From positions 1 to 61,326 of the forward strand of contig JAAWJM010000007.1 in the NCBI GenBank assembly GCA_022796855.1: a stretch of DNA of 61,326 nucleotides, written 5' to 3'. The stretch comes from Clostridia bacterium. Its GTDB lineage: Bacteria > Bacillota > Clostridia > TANB77 > CAG-508. Every line of letters starts with the position of its first letter. Within the stretch, counting starts at the first letter, position 1. The translations under genes were made by a program, and so were the position numbers. The notes under the pieces were generated by a model. It ran no database searches and was not told the origin of the DNA. It worked only from the letters and a program-made list of their open reading frames with translations. This document shows positions 33,888-43,232 of the stretch, in pieces.

Positions 33888-34271
33888 TCAACACCTCATA
33901 TTCCTACAAGTTAATCCTGTTTGACTTAATAAACAATAATAATCTTTTGGTATTGCAACACCATTTTGAACTTGAATATTCCAACTTGTTCCAAAGTTCA
34001 TTGATACACCATTTATTGCATAACTAGATAATGCAGACTTTATCAAGTCCTCATTTTCATATTCAAAATCAGCAAGTTTGCACACAACTTCTTTTATAAT
34101 GTCTTGTTGGAATTTTGTTAAATTTTCAAAACCTCTTCCAACTATACGATTATAAGTTAAAGTATCAATATGCATACTTGCTTCTTTTAATTTTTCTTCA
34201 ATTTTATCTTTAGGAATTACCGTTCCTTTATAGGTATTTTGATAATAAGTAATATCTACATAATTACTCAT
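33888..34271 (-). CDS. Head-tail connector (adaptor) protein
   Basis: A 127-residue mainly helical protein (YVDITYYQNTYKG, EKLKEASMHIDTLTYNRIVG, FQQDIIKEVVCKLADFEY) in the gp6/gp15-like connector position right after the major capsid gene. It ends SYAINGVSMNFGTSWN with a beta hairpin, as in other connectors. A Cys-rich terminus (CRNMRC) is unusual. Confidence 0.75.
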   Translation of the reverse strand: MSNYVDITYYQNTYKGTVIPKDKIEEKLKEASMHIDTLTYNRIVGRGFENLTKFQQDIIKEVVCKLADFEYENEDLIKSALSSYAINGVSMNFGTSWNIQVQNGVAIPKDYYCLLSQTGLTCRNMRC

Positions 34272-34285
34272 ATCTTACCTCCAAT

Positions 34286-35188
34286 TTAGGCAGTTCTTTC
34301 AATATAGAATTGAATTGCATCGTGTTTCTTATTGTAGATGAATACATCTTCAAAAGACTCTTCAAAGTATGTCCATTTTCCTTGTGATAAAGAACTTGGA
34401 GCACCTAATTGAGCAAAGTCATATGCTATTACTGGAATAACTGCAGATGTATGTACTAATAACATTTTTACTTCTTTTGCATTTTCAGCAACTTCAAATC
34501 CATCATCAGTAAAATTATAAGCAGATTTCATTGCAGATTTTGGAACACCAATTACTTCAACTTCTCCAATTCTATCTAATGATCTAGCAACTGCTGTGTC
34601 TTGTGCTGACAAGTTTCTAGCAGCTTCTTTTGCTGTATCAATTAAAGTTTTTGTAGGAGTATCTGCATACAATAATCTTCCTGCAGCAGGAACTCTTGCT
34701 TCATCCATTTTGTCCATCATAGCATCAAATTTTGTTAATACATTTGCTAATGTAAGAACATCATCTTCTGTAATTGCTTCAATTTCATTTTTTAAAGCAT
34801 ATAATGCTGTAATCATTTCAGCATCCATTTCAGGGAATTTTTGTTCCTCATTCATAACTTTAGTGATCTTTTGAATTGTTGCAACATGATTTGTTTCATC
34901 AATATCTCTTGGATGAATAAGTGTATCCCAAGTTCTGTGAGTTTTTAATTTCTTTGGTTCTTCAGCATTATTGAAGTTTCTTCCAAAGCTTCCTATCGAG
35001 TCTCTATCTCCGTTTTTTCTACCTTTTACTGATAAACTTGGTAGAATTACTGTATCATTTCTTAAAAATTTAACATCTGGTTTTGTTGCATTCCATAAAG
35101 CACCAAAGAATAATGTATATGGATATGCTTGTGCTAAAGCTTGTGAATATTCTTTAGCATAATTTAGTCCTGTTTTTTCAAATGGCAT
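34286..35188 (-). CDS. Major capsid protein
   Basis: A 300-residue protein of the HK97-fold type used by A118-like phages (NYAKEYSQALAQAYPYTL, GRNFNNAEEPKKLKTHR, LIHPRDIDETN, RLLYADTPTKTLIDTA). It follows the scaffold gene. Length and position fit a capsid protein without a fused protease. It makes the icosahedral shell. Confidence 0.9.
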   Translation of the reverse strand: MPFEKTGLNYAKEYSQALAQAYPYTLFFGALWNATKPDVKFLRNDTVILPSLSVKGRKNGDRDSIGSFGRNFNNAEEPKKLKTHRTWDTLIHPRDIDETNHVATIQKITKVMNEEQKFPEMDAEMITALYALKNEIEAITEDDVLTLANVLTKFDAMMDKMDEARVPAAGRLLYADTPTKTLIDTAKEAARNLSAQDTAVARSLDRIGEVEVIGVPKSAMKSAYNFTDDGFEVAENAKEVKMLLVHTSAVIPVIAYDFAQLGAPSSLSQGKWTYFEESFEDVFIYNKKHDAIQFYIERTA

Positions 35189-35218
35189 AATAAATCGCCT
35201 TCCTTTCTTTTTTTACTT

Positions 35219-35866
35219 TTAATTTTGTTTTTTAGGTCTTACACCTGTAAATCCGAAATCAAATACTCCATTATTAGAGTTTGTTCCGTTGTTCGTATCT
35301 GCACCTACTGTTATTCCTACTGTTCCTTGGACTTGCTTTTTTAATCCTGGTACATCATCAATAACTTTTTGTAATGCAGTTTTTAAAGTATCTTCTAATA
35401 CATTTCCATCTTTATCTGCACAATTGCTTAGATCTGCCATTTTTAATAAATATGGCATAGTCTTAATATCAACATTAAGCTCATCAACGAAATCGTACGC
35501 TTTCTTTTCTATTCTTAATCTTTGATTTTCTAATTGTGTTTTTTGTAAAGATGCTTGTGCATCAGTAAGTTCTTTATTTTGTGCATTGGCCTGATTAGCC
35601 TTTTGAGTTTTGAAAGTATTTATTGCACTCTCTATTTCCTCTTGGCTTAAGCCTTGCTTTTGAAAATAGCTTTTTAAGACACTATCTTCTGTTTTTGCAT
35701 TTCTACCATCTATCATTTCCTGGATCTTGTTATAATCAATTCCATTAGAATTATTATTTGGTTGATTTGCATTGTTATTTTGCCCTGCAGCGTTTTGGGC
35801 ATTTTGGTTAGAATTTGCATTATTATTTGCGTTATTTGCATTATTGTTTGCATCGTTTCCTTCCAT
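35219..35866 (-). CDS. Scaffolding protein (DUF4355-type)
   Basis: A 215-residue protein with an Asn/Gln/Ala-rich disordered N-terminus (ANNNANNANNNAN), a central coiled coil (QEEIESAINTFKTQKANQ ... LENQRLRIEKKA) and a conserved C-terminal part. It is the typical scaffold preceding the capsid gene. AGGTAGCG lies upstream of the ATG. It guides procapsid assembly and then leaves. Confidence 0.85.
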   Translation of the reverse strand: MEGNDANNNANNANNNANSNQNAQNAAGQNNNANQPNNNSNGIDYNKIQEMIDGRNAKTEDSVLKSYFQKQGLSQEEIESAINTFKTQKANQANAQNKELTDAQASLQKTQLENQRLRIEKKAYDFVDELNVDIKTMPYLLKMADLSNCADKDGNVLEDTLKTALQKVIDDVPGLKKQVQGTVGITVGADTNNGTNSNNGVFDFGFTGVRPKKQN

Positions 35867-35950
35867 AATCGCTACCTCCTACTTTTTTAAGTCTTGAAAT
35901 GACTATATATACACAAGCTTTTATCCTCTTCAGTGTTTGGAGTATTAAAA

Positions 35951-35967
35951 AAAAGCCTTACGGCTCT
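35951..35967 (-). terminator. Short hairpin downstream of the Lys/Glu-rich gene
   Basis: AAAAGCC-TTA-CGGCTCTT sits 12 bases after the stop of the 90-residue gene; its 9-nt core GCCTTACGG is shared with the hairpin at 36505-36522. Confidence 0.5.
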
Positions 35968-35978
35968 TAATAATCAAA

Positions 35979-36251
35979 TTAATCAATATATCCTTTTTCT
36001 TGTAATTCTTCTGCTCTTTTAGCTGATATTTTATATTGATTATCTTTTACTTTTGTTGTTTCAATATCTTCTTTTACAACAATAAATTCTGTCTTTTCTG
36101 CGTATTTCTCTCCTGTATATTTATCATTAAAAGAAGTATTAGCAACTAATGTTTTTTTAGATTCTTTTTTTACTTCCTCTACTTTTTCAGTTGTTTCCTT
36201 TACTTCTTCAACAACTTCTTCTTTTACTTCTTCAGCCTTCTTTTTTGCCAT
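35979..36251 (-). CDS. Lys/Glu-rich small phage protein
   Basis: A 90-residue protein. The N-terminal half is a highly charged coiled coil (AKKKAEEVKEEVVEEVKET) and the C-terminal half a small folded domain (TSFNDKYTGEKYAEKTEFIVV ... RAEELQEKGYID) of the kind found in head-gene cassettes. It is in the head cluster between scaffold and Acb2-like genes. Function unknown. Confidence 0.6.
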   Translation of the reverse strand: MAKKKAEEVKEEVVEEVKETTEKVEEVKKESKKTLVANTSFNDKYTGEKYAEKTEFIVVKEDIETTKVKDNQYKISAKRAEELQEKGYID

Positions 36252-36279
36252 TTCCTTTTACCTCCTAATATTATATTTT

Positions 36280-36471
36280 TTATTCTCTTGTAATTCCTTT
36301 AATTGCCCAAAATTGTGCTTCTTCTAATTTAGTTAATACTAATGATGTTTCTCTGCTTGATTTACAGTTTGTATCTATCACATCATACATATTAGAAAAA
36401 GAACTTCTTATTAAGTCTATTCTATCTTGCTGTTCCTTGCTTACTTCTACAAACTTTGCTCTATCATTCAA
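36280..36471 (-). CDS. acb2: Acb2/Tad1-hairpin-type anti-CBASS sponge protein
   Basis: A 63-residue helical hairpin protein. The signature SKEQQDRIDLIRSSF, then SSRETSLVLTKLEEAQFWA and IKGI matches the Acb2 family, in which two helices assemble to a hexamer that binds cyclic oligonucleotides and blocks CBASS defence. The best start is TTG at 36471 (AAAGGGGTG upstream); an in-frame GTG at 36480 is also possible. It lies among head genes, so it is made late. The family match is from memory of its conserved RE-TKLEEA-W pattern. Confidence 0.8.
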   Translation of the reverse strand: MNDRAKFVEVSKEQQDRIDLIRSSFSNMYDVIDTNCKSSRETSLVLTKLEEAQFWAIKGITRE

Positions 36472-36504
36472 ACTACTCACCCCTTTCAAATTAAAGCATT
36501 AAAA

Positions 36505-36522
36505 AAGAGCCTTACGGCTCTT
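36505..36522 (-). terminator. Terminator after the 77-residue gene
   Basis: AAGAGCC / GGCTCTT with a 4-nt loop, followed on the minus strand by TTTTTT, 17 bases after the stop codon at 36539. Confidence 0.75.
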
Positions 36523-36538
36523 AAAACAATTAAACTAT

Positions 36539-36772
36539 TTATTTTGTTATGTCATAAATGTAATCTGCTGTTTTTTCTAACAATATACTTTCTAGTGTAT
36601 CTGTATAATTTTTTCCTTTTAAATATTCATTTGATTTATCATACAAATATTCCATAAATGCAATTGCTTCATCTTCACTTATGTTTTCAATTTTACTTAA
36701 ATATCTATTTATTCTTGGATCTTTTATCTTTTTTAATGCCTTTAGATCCTCGTTGCTAATTCTTATTTGCAT
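36539..36772 (-). CDS. Small helical protein paired with the minor head protein
   Basis: A 77-residue helical, charged protein (LKALKKIKDPRINRYLSKIENIS, EAIAFMEYLYDKSNEYLKG). It overlaps the end of the minor head protein gene by 17 bases, so the two are tightly coupled. Because the latter ends in a toxin-like domain, this could be its immunity partner, but no family was recognised. Confidence 0.55.
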   Translation of the reverse strand: MQIRISNEDLKALKKIKDPRINRYLSKIENISEDEAIAFMEYLYDKSNEYLKGKNYTDTLESILLEKTADYIYDITK

Positions 36773-38282
36773 TATTATTCTTTCCTTTCAATTTTTCTGC
36801 TATTTTTGTATGTGTTTTATGTACTGTTGTTATTATTCCAGTATCAGGGTTTATATATAAAGTAGTTTTTTCTCCTATTGCTTTAAAACTTGGTCTTTCT
36901 TCTATATCATACACTATTTTACCACACTCTAGTGGATTTTTCAATGTATCTATAATGTCATCAAGTTCTATTTCCCTTTGCCTTACTCTATCTATTAAAT
37001 GTTTTGAAACATCCTTTATTTCTACTTCATTTATAACATTACCTGTTACTTTACTTTTTATAAATTCTTGTTGCCTTATTTTTTCACTTTCAATAATATC
37101 ACTAAATGTTGTTTGATGGTTCATCTTAAATTTTTCTTTGTATTCTTGCCATTGTAACCTTTTATTGTGATATTTTTCTACATTTTCATTATCTGTACTT
37201 CCTAATTCTAACCTACTATATTTTTGTATATTTCTGTCAATATAATTCAATTTTTGTTCATTCTTATAATTTTTTTCTTTTTGTTTTAATTGCTCTCTAG
37301 TAGGTGGTGTTACCTCTGAATTAACACCAGGAAAGTATGTAAGTGCTGTATCTTTACAATTAGGATGGAATAATTTTGCTTTTATTGCTGTACTTAATAA
37401 AGGATAACCTGTTTCTTTACTTTCTGCTTCTGTTCCTCCACTCCATACATCATCAATAAAAACTTTCCCCTGAAACTTTATACAATAAGGACATCCTCCA
37501 CCACGATTTGGAACTAGGACTGTGTGTACTCCCCATTCAGCCCTTTTTGTTCCTTCTCCTTGTAAGTATGCCCTTTTATTTGCTGTTCTAATGGCCATTT
37601 CTGCATATGCTGCAATATTTACCATTGCACCATTTGAATATTCTATACTATTTATTCCTTTTGAAAGAAAATCTTTTGTGGCCATATCAACTGCTTGTTG
37701 TATTGTTCCTGAACCTGTATTTGCATATACTTGAGCATCATATATTATTTTTCTATATTGATCATTGGTATATCTTAATATTGAAAGTTCTGCTTTTTGA
37801 AAATTCTCTGTTGTTTCTTTTAATAATGCATTAAGTTTTCTATCATTTATTTTGAAAAAGTTTGATTCTGCTTGTTCTGTTTTTTCATATATTCTAGTAA
37901 GTTGTTTTTTCTTAATTCTTTTGTTTTTAGTATTTTTATAAATATGCCATAATTTATTTATTTGCTTATCATTACTATTGAAATTACCTTCTTTTATGGC
38001 TTCTAATATTACTCTTTCTTGATCCAGTTTTCCATTTTCAAAACTTTGTTTTATTAATGCTTCTACATCATTATTTATTGTAGAAAAGTCATTTTTAAAT
38101 AATTTTTTGTTATTTCTTTTAAAATGCTCTAATGATTTTAATTGTTCTGTTTGCCAAGCACTCCAATTCATATCAAGATCTCTTTCTTCATTTAAGTGCC
38201 TTATAAGGTTTCTTTTCATTGATTTTATAAGAGTTTCTTCTATTCTTTGAAATGCCTTTGAAACATCATATTCATTATTCAT
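36756..38282 (-). CDS. Minor head protein (phage_min_cap2/Mu F-like) with C-terminal toxin-like domain
   Basis: A 508-residue protein. The central region matches phage minor capsid 2/head morphogenesis proteins (IAAYAEMAIRTANKRAYLQG, PNRGGGCPYCIKFQGKVFIDD, HPNCKDTAL). The last 90 residues form a separate domain (SKHLIDRVRQREIELDDIIDTL, then PSFKAIGEKTTLYINPDTG and ITTVHKT) that resembles the PBECR group of phage-borne barnase/EndoU/colicin-type RNase domains. Such tails are thought to travel in the virion and act in the infected cell. It follows portal with an 8-bp overlap. Confidence 0.8.
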   Translation of the reverse strand: MNNEYDVSKAFQRIEETLIKSMKRNLIRHLNEERDLDMNWSAWQTEQLKSLEHFKRNNKKLFKNDFSTINNDVEALIKQSFENGKLDQERVILEAIKEGNFNSNDKQINKLWHIYKNTKNKRIKKKQLTRIYEKTEQAESNFFKINDRKLNALLKETTENFQKAELSILRYTNDQYRKIIYDAQVYANTGSGTIQQAVDMATKDFLSKGINSIEYSNGAMVNIAAYAEMAIRTANKRAYLQGEGTKRAEWGVHTVLVPNRGGGCPYCIKFQGKVFIDDVWSGGTEAESKETGYPLLSTAIKAKLFHPNCKDTALTYFPGVNSEVTPPTREQLKQKEKNYKNEQKLNYIDRNIQKYSRLELGSTDNENVEKYHNKRLQWQEYKEKFKMNHQTTFSDIIESEKIRQQEFIKSKVTGNVINEVEIKDVSKHLIDRVRQREIELDDIIDTLKNPLECGKIVYDIEERPSFKAIGEKTTLYINPDTGIITTVHKTHTKIAEKLKGKNNNANKN

Positions 38283-39852
38283 TTACTTTCTCCTGGTCTT
38301 TCTTTTCTTCTTTTTGACCTTCTACTTTTGGTTTTTCTTCCTTTGGTTCTGCTTCTTTTTCTTTAGGTTCTAATTCTTTTGTTGTATCTTCTTCCATTTC
38401 TAAATCAAAGTTTACTGCTGGTTCTTCTATATCAACAATTCCTTGTTCTGCTTTTAATCTTGCAATTTCTTCTAGTTTCCACTCTTCATCTTTAGAATCG
38501 CCATATAATTCTTCTACACAGGCCTCTATTGACATTATTCCTTGTTGTTTTCCTTTTCCAACTGTTTCAACTTGTGCTTCAAATGAAGGGTTGCTGTATT
38601 CTCCAAATTTTAAACTAACTTCTATATCTTCAGATAAACCTTTATTTTCCATTTGGTCTCTTGATTTCAAAACTGTATTAATAACCTTTGGAATAAACTC
38701 TGATAATGTATCAATTATTAAGCCTCTAGTATATAAAGTAGTTTTTTCTTTTTCTCTTTGTGCTTCAGCATTATCTAATTTCTTTGTATCTATTCCAAGT
38801 GTTGATGGGCTTACAATTCCTTGTAAACATAAATCTAAAAATGTTATATATGATTGTAAGTAATTTTCTGTTGGTATTTCTGCTTGTTTTATTTCAATAG
38901 TATCTTGTCCATTTTCTGACATACTTCCTTCAGGAGAAATATACTTATTATCAAATGGATTACTATTTAATAAAAATTCTCCTGATTCAGGATCTCTTGG
39001 AATCATACTTTCAGGAATATATTTTATTGCTCTTCCTGCTCTAACTGCTTCTAGCCATTGAGATATAATTTCGTCTAAACTATCAAAAGAGTCATATTTT
39101 CCTTCAAAAATAGACTCTCCTCTTCCTTTATATTTTACTGATTCACTTAACATTACTGGTACAGCCCACATTATTGATTTATCAAAAGTTATATTTTTAA
39201 GTTTTGCTAATGCAGGAACTTTATTCAAACTTACCTCTTGACCATCTTTTAATAACTTATAAGTTATATATCCGAATCCATAATGTTCTTCTAGTAAATA
39301 TGTTGTATTTCCTTCTTCGTGAAAAGATTTAAATACTAACTCTACTAATCTACCTCTTTTATATGTAAAATCTATTTTTGAACCATCTACCCACTCGAGA
39401 ATTGCTTTATCGGATATATCAGCATCATAATTTATTTTTATTGCACCATCGCCTATATGTAATAAATCTCCTAATAAGGCCTTTAGCATTTTACTATCAA
39501 ATTCATTTTCTTTGTTAACTTCTTTCCAATATTCATCTTCTACATCATCACCTGCATAGTCTGTCATAACTGTATTTATAATAGTTTTTATTATTAACTT
39601 TGGTAGTCCTGAATGTGATTTTTTCATTCTAATATCTGCTGTTTGTATTGCACCCCAAAAAGTATCTTCAGCAAACATTAACTGACCATAAAATTCAGAT
39701 AATTCTCTACTATCGCCTCTATACCATATTTTATTTTTTATGCAATTGGCCTGAAAATCCATATTTTCATTTATTATAAATGTTTGACCTTGTGCTGGTC
39801 TAATATCTAACCACGATTTAATCATATTCTTCACTCTTTCTCCAAGTTTCAT
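38275..39852 (-). CDS. Portal protein (SPP1 gp6-like)
   Basis: A 525-residue portal protein, forming the dodecameric channel at one vertex. It has a typical start (VKNMIKSWLDIRPAQGQTFI), the core (YRGDSRELSEFYGQLMFAED, GDGAIKINYDADIS) and helical wing motifs. The C-terminal 50 residues are a Glu/Lys-rich tail. Start overlaps the terminase stop. Length fits the gp6 family. Confidence 0.92.
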   Translation of the reverse strand: MKLGERVKNMIKSWLDIRPAQGQTFIINENMDFQANCIKNKIWYRGDSRELSEFYGQLMFAEDTFWGAIQTADIRMKKSHSGLPKLIIKTIINTVMTDYAGDDVEDEYWKEVNKENEFDSKMLKALLGDLLHIGDGAIKINYDADISDKAILEWVDGSKIDFTYKRGRLVELVFKSFHEEGNTTYLLEEHYGFGYITYKLLKDGQEVSLNKVPALAKLKNITFDKSIMWAVPVMLSESVKYKGRGESIFEGKYDSFDSLDEIISQWLEAVRAGRAIKYIPESMIPRDPESGEFLLNSNPFDNKYISPEGSMSENGQDTIEIKQAEIPTENYLQSYITFLDLCLQGIVSPSTLGIDTKKLDNAEAQREKEKTTLYTRGLIIDTLSEFIPKVINTVLKSRDQMENKGLSEDIEVSLKFGEYSNPSFEAQVETVGKGKQQGIMSIEACVEELYGDSKDEEWKLEEIARLKAEQGIVDIEEPAVNFDLEMEEDTTKELEPKEKEAEPKEEKPKVEGQKEEKKDQEKVNE

Positions 39853-41279
39853 TATTTTTTCACTCCTATTTTACTTACATATGGAATCCAACTATACTGA
39901 CAACTATTAACCATATGGTCGTTTCCATCTTCAGGTTCATTGTCTTTGTCCTCTTTCCAACTATACACATCTAGTTCATCACAATAATTTGTGCAAGTAT
40001 CAACTATAAAGTAGCAATCATCTTTGAACCATCCTAATTGTGTATTTATTCTGTCTATTATTAGCATTTTAGCTTTCCAAGCAGAATTAAACACATATAC
40101 ACATCCTGTTTGTCTTTTATATTTTGCAAATTCTTTTATTGTTGCTTGATCAGCTGAATCAATAAATACATTTTTTGCTAGTCCCCACTCTTTTCTATTT
40201 CTTTCCAGGAAATCAACAAAATTCTTTACTGTATCACTTGGTGCAAGTGGCTGATCTAAATTTGCATTGTTGTAAACTCTTTCATCTAGCAGGATGTATT
40301 TACCTTTATTTGTTATTCCTGCAAATGACATCGCTATTGTGTCAGGGCTTAAAGAACTGTATGCTGTATCTAATGCTGCAGTAAATATTATAAAATGCTC
40401 ATCTGTTTGTCTTGTTGTTATTGGCTTTGTTGTTAATTGTATCTTTTCACTTCCTGATGTTTTTAAATATTGTTTTGCCTCTTCTTTAGTAATACAATGT
40501 TTTCTTCTATCAAAATTAAGAAAAACAAGTCCTGTGGACTTGCCTCGTAATCCTTTTATTTTATTTTTCCATAACTTCGTACCTACTGGAACGGAATTTA
40601 TAATACTTTGTTTCTTCTCTGGTGTTAAGCTTTTATTGTGATCAAAAGAAAAATACCACCAAGTCCAATCATCCATTTGTTCTTCATTTAGCATATTTAA
40701 TAGTTCTAGTGGAGCATCATTTTTATATTTATCTATTGGCCTTGATTTATTAACATATTGTTTATAGCAATCTTTATTTGGATCGTCAGGGTTCATTGTG
40801 CATACTCTATAATCACAACGCATAAAGATTTCTCTTACAAAGTCCATATCTGCTATATTAAACTCATCTATAAGAATACATCCATATTGGCCACCAAGTA
40901 CCTTTTTCCATCTAGTTTTGTTATCATATCCTATAACATATATTATTTTATCTTCATTATTTATATTATTTTGATTATGTAGAATAATATGTGGTAATGA
41001 GTGTATTCCTTTACCATTTGGATTATATTCTACAAAATTACCAAACATTTCAAGAAGTCCTTTATCCTTGTTTATAATGTTCTTTTCAATTGTTCCAAGG
41101 TCAAGTCCTGCAATTATATGTAATTTTTTGGTGCTTTGAGCAACTTTAAACATAAATTTAGGAACAGCAACTGTTGTTTTACCAGCAAATGTTGTTCCTT
41201 CTAAAAACTCTGTACTACACTCGTGTTTTAAAAAATCAATATATTTTTCAGATAGTGGAAATTCCTCATTTTGTTCCAT
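39852..41279 (-). CDS. terL: Terminase large subunit
   Basis: A 475-residue packaging ATPase-nuclease. The ATPase part shows FLEGTTFAGKTT (Walker A-like) and CILIDEFN (Walker B, about 135). The nuclease part has ALDTAYS and VFIDSADQA (about 370) and HMVNSCQYSW near the end, metal-binding acidic and His positions of the RNase H-like fold. The start at 41279 follows GGTGGTGG. It cuts and drives DNA into the head through the portal. Confidence 0.93.
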   Translation of the reverse strand: MEQNEEFPLSEKYIDFLKHECSTEFLEGTTFAGKTTVAVPKFMFKVAQSTKKLHIIAGLDLGTIEKNIINKDKGLLEMFGNFVEYNPNGKGIHSLPHIILHNQNNINNEDKIIYVIGYDNKTRWKKVLGGQYGCILIDEFNIADMDFVREIFMRCDYRVCTMNPDDPNKDCYKQYVNKSRPIDKYKNDAPLELLNMLNEEQMDDWTWWYFSFDHNKSLTPEKKQSIINSVPVGTKLWKNKIKGLRGKSTGLVFLNFDRRKHCITKEEAKQYLKTSGSEKIQLTTKPITTRQTDEHFIIFTAALDTAYSSLSPDTIAMSFAGITNKGKYILLDERVYNNANLDQPLAPSDTVKNFVDFLERNRKEWGLAKNVFIDSADQATIKEFAKYKRQTGCVYVFNSAWKAKMLIIDRINTQLGWFKDDCYFIVDTCTNYCDELDVYSWKEDKDNEPEDGNDHMVNSCQYSWIPYVSKIGVKK

Positions 41280-41925
41280 TATTACCACCACCCAATTGTC
41301 TGTTTATACTTTCTAACAAAGGATTACTTCCTAATAAATTTACATTTAATGTTTTATTATCTTCGTTAGTATTGAGTTTTGCCAGACTTTCTAATACTTT
41401 TCTTTTTGCTTCTTGAACTCTTGTAAGTCCATCTTCTATTCTTTGTATCATATTTAAAGTTGGTTCTGCATCTGTTACTGTTTCCACTTCTGATTTGCTC
41501 TTTTTATTCCTAATGAAGTTTATTGTCATATCTTTACCACGCTGTTTTAATTCTTGTATTCTTTTTAACATCCTTTGTTCTCGAATAGTAAGTATTTTAT
41601 ATTCTTCTATAAGTAATTGTTCTCTATCGTCTGTTTTTATTTTTTCATACAATTCTAATTCTTCAGGTTCTAATACATCTTTGTATATATTTTCATATTC
41701 TCCAGTAACAACGGAGTTTTTATTTCCTTCAGGTGCGTGGCCACCTTTATTGCCTATTGAATTTGTATTTTCTTTTTTTATTTCGCTTCTACTTCTAGTC
41801 AATTTATTTGTACGAATAATACTTCTTAATTCAGGTAGAGTGATATTATATTTATTTATAATATCGTTGTATTTCATTCCTTGTAAATAATCGTTTTTTA
41901 TATTTTCTATATTGGCCTCATTCAA
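41266..41925 (-). CDS. terS: Terminase small subunit
   Basis: A 219-residue DNA-binding packaging subunit. The N-terminus is helix-turn-helix (IKNDYLQGMKYNDIINKY NITLPELRSIIR), followed by the conserved GNKGGHAPEGNKNSVVTGEYE block of PBSX-type small terminases, then a helical oligomerisation region. The gene overlaps terL by 14 bases. Confidence 0.9.
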   Translation of the reverse strand: MNEANIENIKNDYLQGMKYNDIINKYNITLPELRSIIRTNKLTRSRSEIKKENTNSIGNKGGHAPEGNKNSVVTGEYENIYKDVLEPEELELYEKIKTDDREQLLIEEYKILTIREQRMLKRIQELKQRGKDMTINFIRNKKSKSEVETVTDAEPTLNMIQRIEDGLTRVQEAKRKVLESLAKLNTNEDNKTLNVNLLGSNPLLESINRQLGGGNNGTK

Positions 41926-41944
41926 TACATATCACCCACCTCCG

Positions 41945-43135
41945 TTATTTCTCTAATATTGCTTTTTGTCCTGTTAGGTTTTCCCACCTTCTTATTATTA
42001 CATCGCAATATTTAGGATCTAATTCCATCGTATAGCAGGTTCTTTGTACTTGTTCTGCAGCTATTAATGTTGATCCACTTCCTCCAAATAAATCAAGTAT
42101 TAAATCATTTTCCTTACTAGAGTTCTTGATTAAATATACTAACAAATCTATTGGCTTCATTGTTGGATGTTCTGCATTTCTACTTGGTTTGTCAAATTCT
42201 AATACTGTACTTTGTTTTCTATTATCTACAAAGTAATGTCCTGCACCTTCTTTCCATCCATATAAAATTGGTTCGTGTCTCCATTGATAATCTTGTCTAC
42301 CCATTACAAAAGTATTCTTAACCCATACTAGACATTGTGCTAATTTAAAGCCTACTGCTTTAAATGCATTTCTAAAGTTTAGTCCTTCTGTATCTGCGTG
42401 AAATACATATATAGATCCACCGTGTTTTACACTTTCAAACATATTTCTAAAAGCATCAATTAAAAAGTTATAAAATTCAGTTTCATTCATATTATCGTTT
42501 TCAATTTTTAAAGCTGCAGATGTTTTTCCTTCATAATCAACATTGTATGGAGGATCTGTAAGAATCATATCTGCATCTTGTTTATTCATAAGATGCATAA
42601 CATCTTCTTTTTGCGTACTATTTCCACACATTAGTCTGTGTCGACCTAATATCCAAACATCTCCTGGTTTGCTTACTGGTTCTTCTATTTCATCTAATGC
42701 TTGATCTAAATCAAAGTCATCTTCTTTTGAACCTGTTATGTCCTTCAGCATATTATCTACTTCATCAAAACTAAAACCTGTCATATCCATATCAATATCT
42801 GCATCCTTTAGTTCTGCAAGTAATTCTTCTAATTTAGCATTATCCCACTCACCTGTTATTTTGTTTAATGCTATATTTAAGGCCTTTTCCTTGTCTTTGT
42901 CCAGGTCAACAATATTACATTCTATATCTGTATAACCTAATTCTTTTAATACTTTTAGTCTTTGGTGTCCACCAATAACAGTCATATCACTATTTACTAT
43001 AACAGGTGCTACATATCCAAATTCAATTAGACTTTTCTTTATTTTTTGATATTCTTCATCTTCTGGTTTTAGGTCTTTTCTTGGATTGTACTCTGCTGGT
43101 TTTAGTTTTTCTATGCTTATTTTTTGAATATTCAT
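41945..43135 (-). CDS. ParB-like nuclease domain/DNA N6-adenine or N4-cytosine methyltransferase fusion
   Basis: A 396-residue enzyme. N-terminal ParB/Srx domain (KPAEYNPRK, SDMTVIGGHQRLKVLKELG) is followed from about 160 by a DNA methyltransferase with catalytic DPPYNVDYEG (motif IV, about 202-211) and the SAM-binding LDLFGGSGSTLIAAE (motif I, near the end), the order of beta-class enzymes. Phages use such orphan methyltransferases against restriction. AAGGAGT fixes the start. It is the first gene of the late cluster, just before terS. Confidence 0.92.
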   Translation of the reverse strand: MNIQKISIEKLKPAEYNPRKDLKPEDEEYQKIKKSLIEFGYVAPVIVNSDMTVIGGHQRLKVLKELGYTDIECNIVDLDKDKEKALNIALNKITGEWDNAKLEELLAELKDADIDMDMTGFSFDEVDNMLKDITGSKEDDFDLDQALDEIEEPVSKPGDVWILGRHRLMCGNSTQKEDVMHLMNKQDADMILTDPPYNVDYEGKTSAALKIENDNMNETEFYNFLIDAFRNMFESVKHGGSIYVFHADTEGLNFRNAFKAVGFKLAQCLVWVKNTFVMGRQDYQWRHEPILYGWKEGAGHYFVDNRKQSTVLEFDKPSRNAEHPTMKPIDLLVYLIKNSSKENDLILDLFGGSGSTLIAAEQVQRTCYTMELDPKYCDVIIRRWENLTGQKAILEK

Positions 43136-43232
43136 TTCTATACTCCTTAAAACAACTTGATTCATATCTGCAATTTTTACAGCTTCTTATCATACATCTA
43201 CTTAAATTCATAGGCATATTTCCTTTATCTTT

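Noticed and set aside
35219..35866. AAT-rich tract in the scaffold gene as a tandem repeat or CRISPR-like array
   Set aside because: It encodes an Asn/Ala-rich disordered start of the scaffold; no regular repeat-spacer pattern exists. No CRISPR array was found anywhere in the window.
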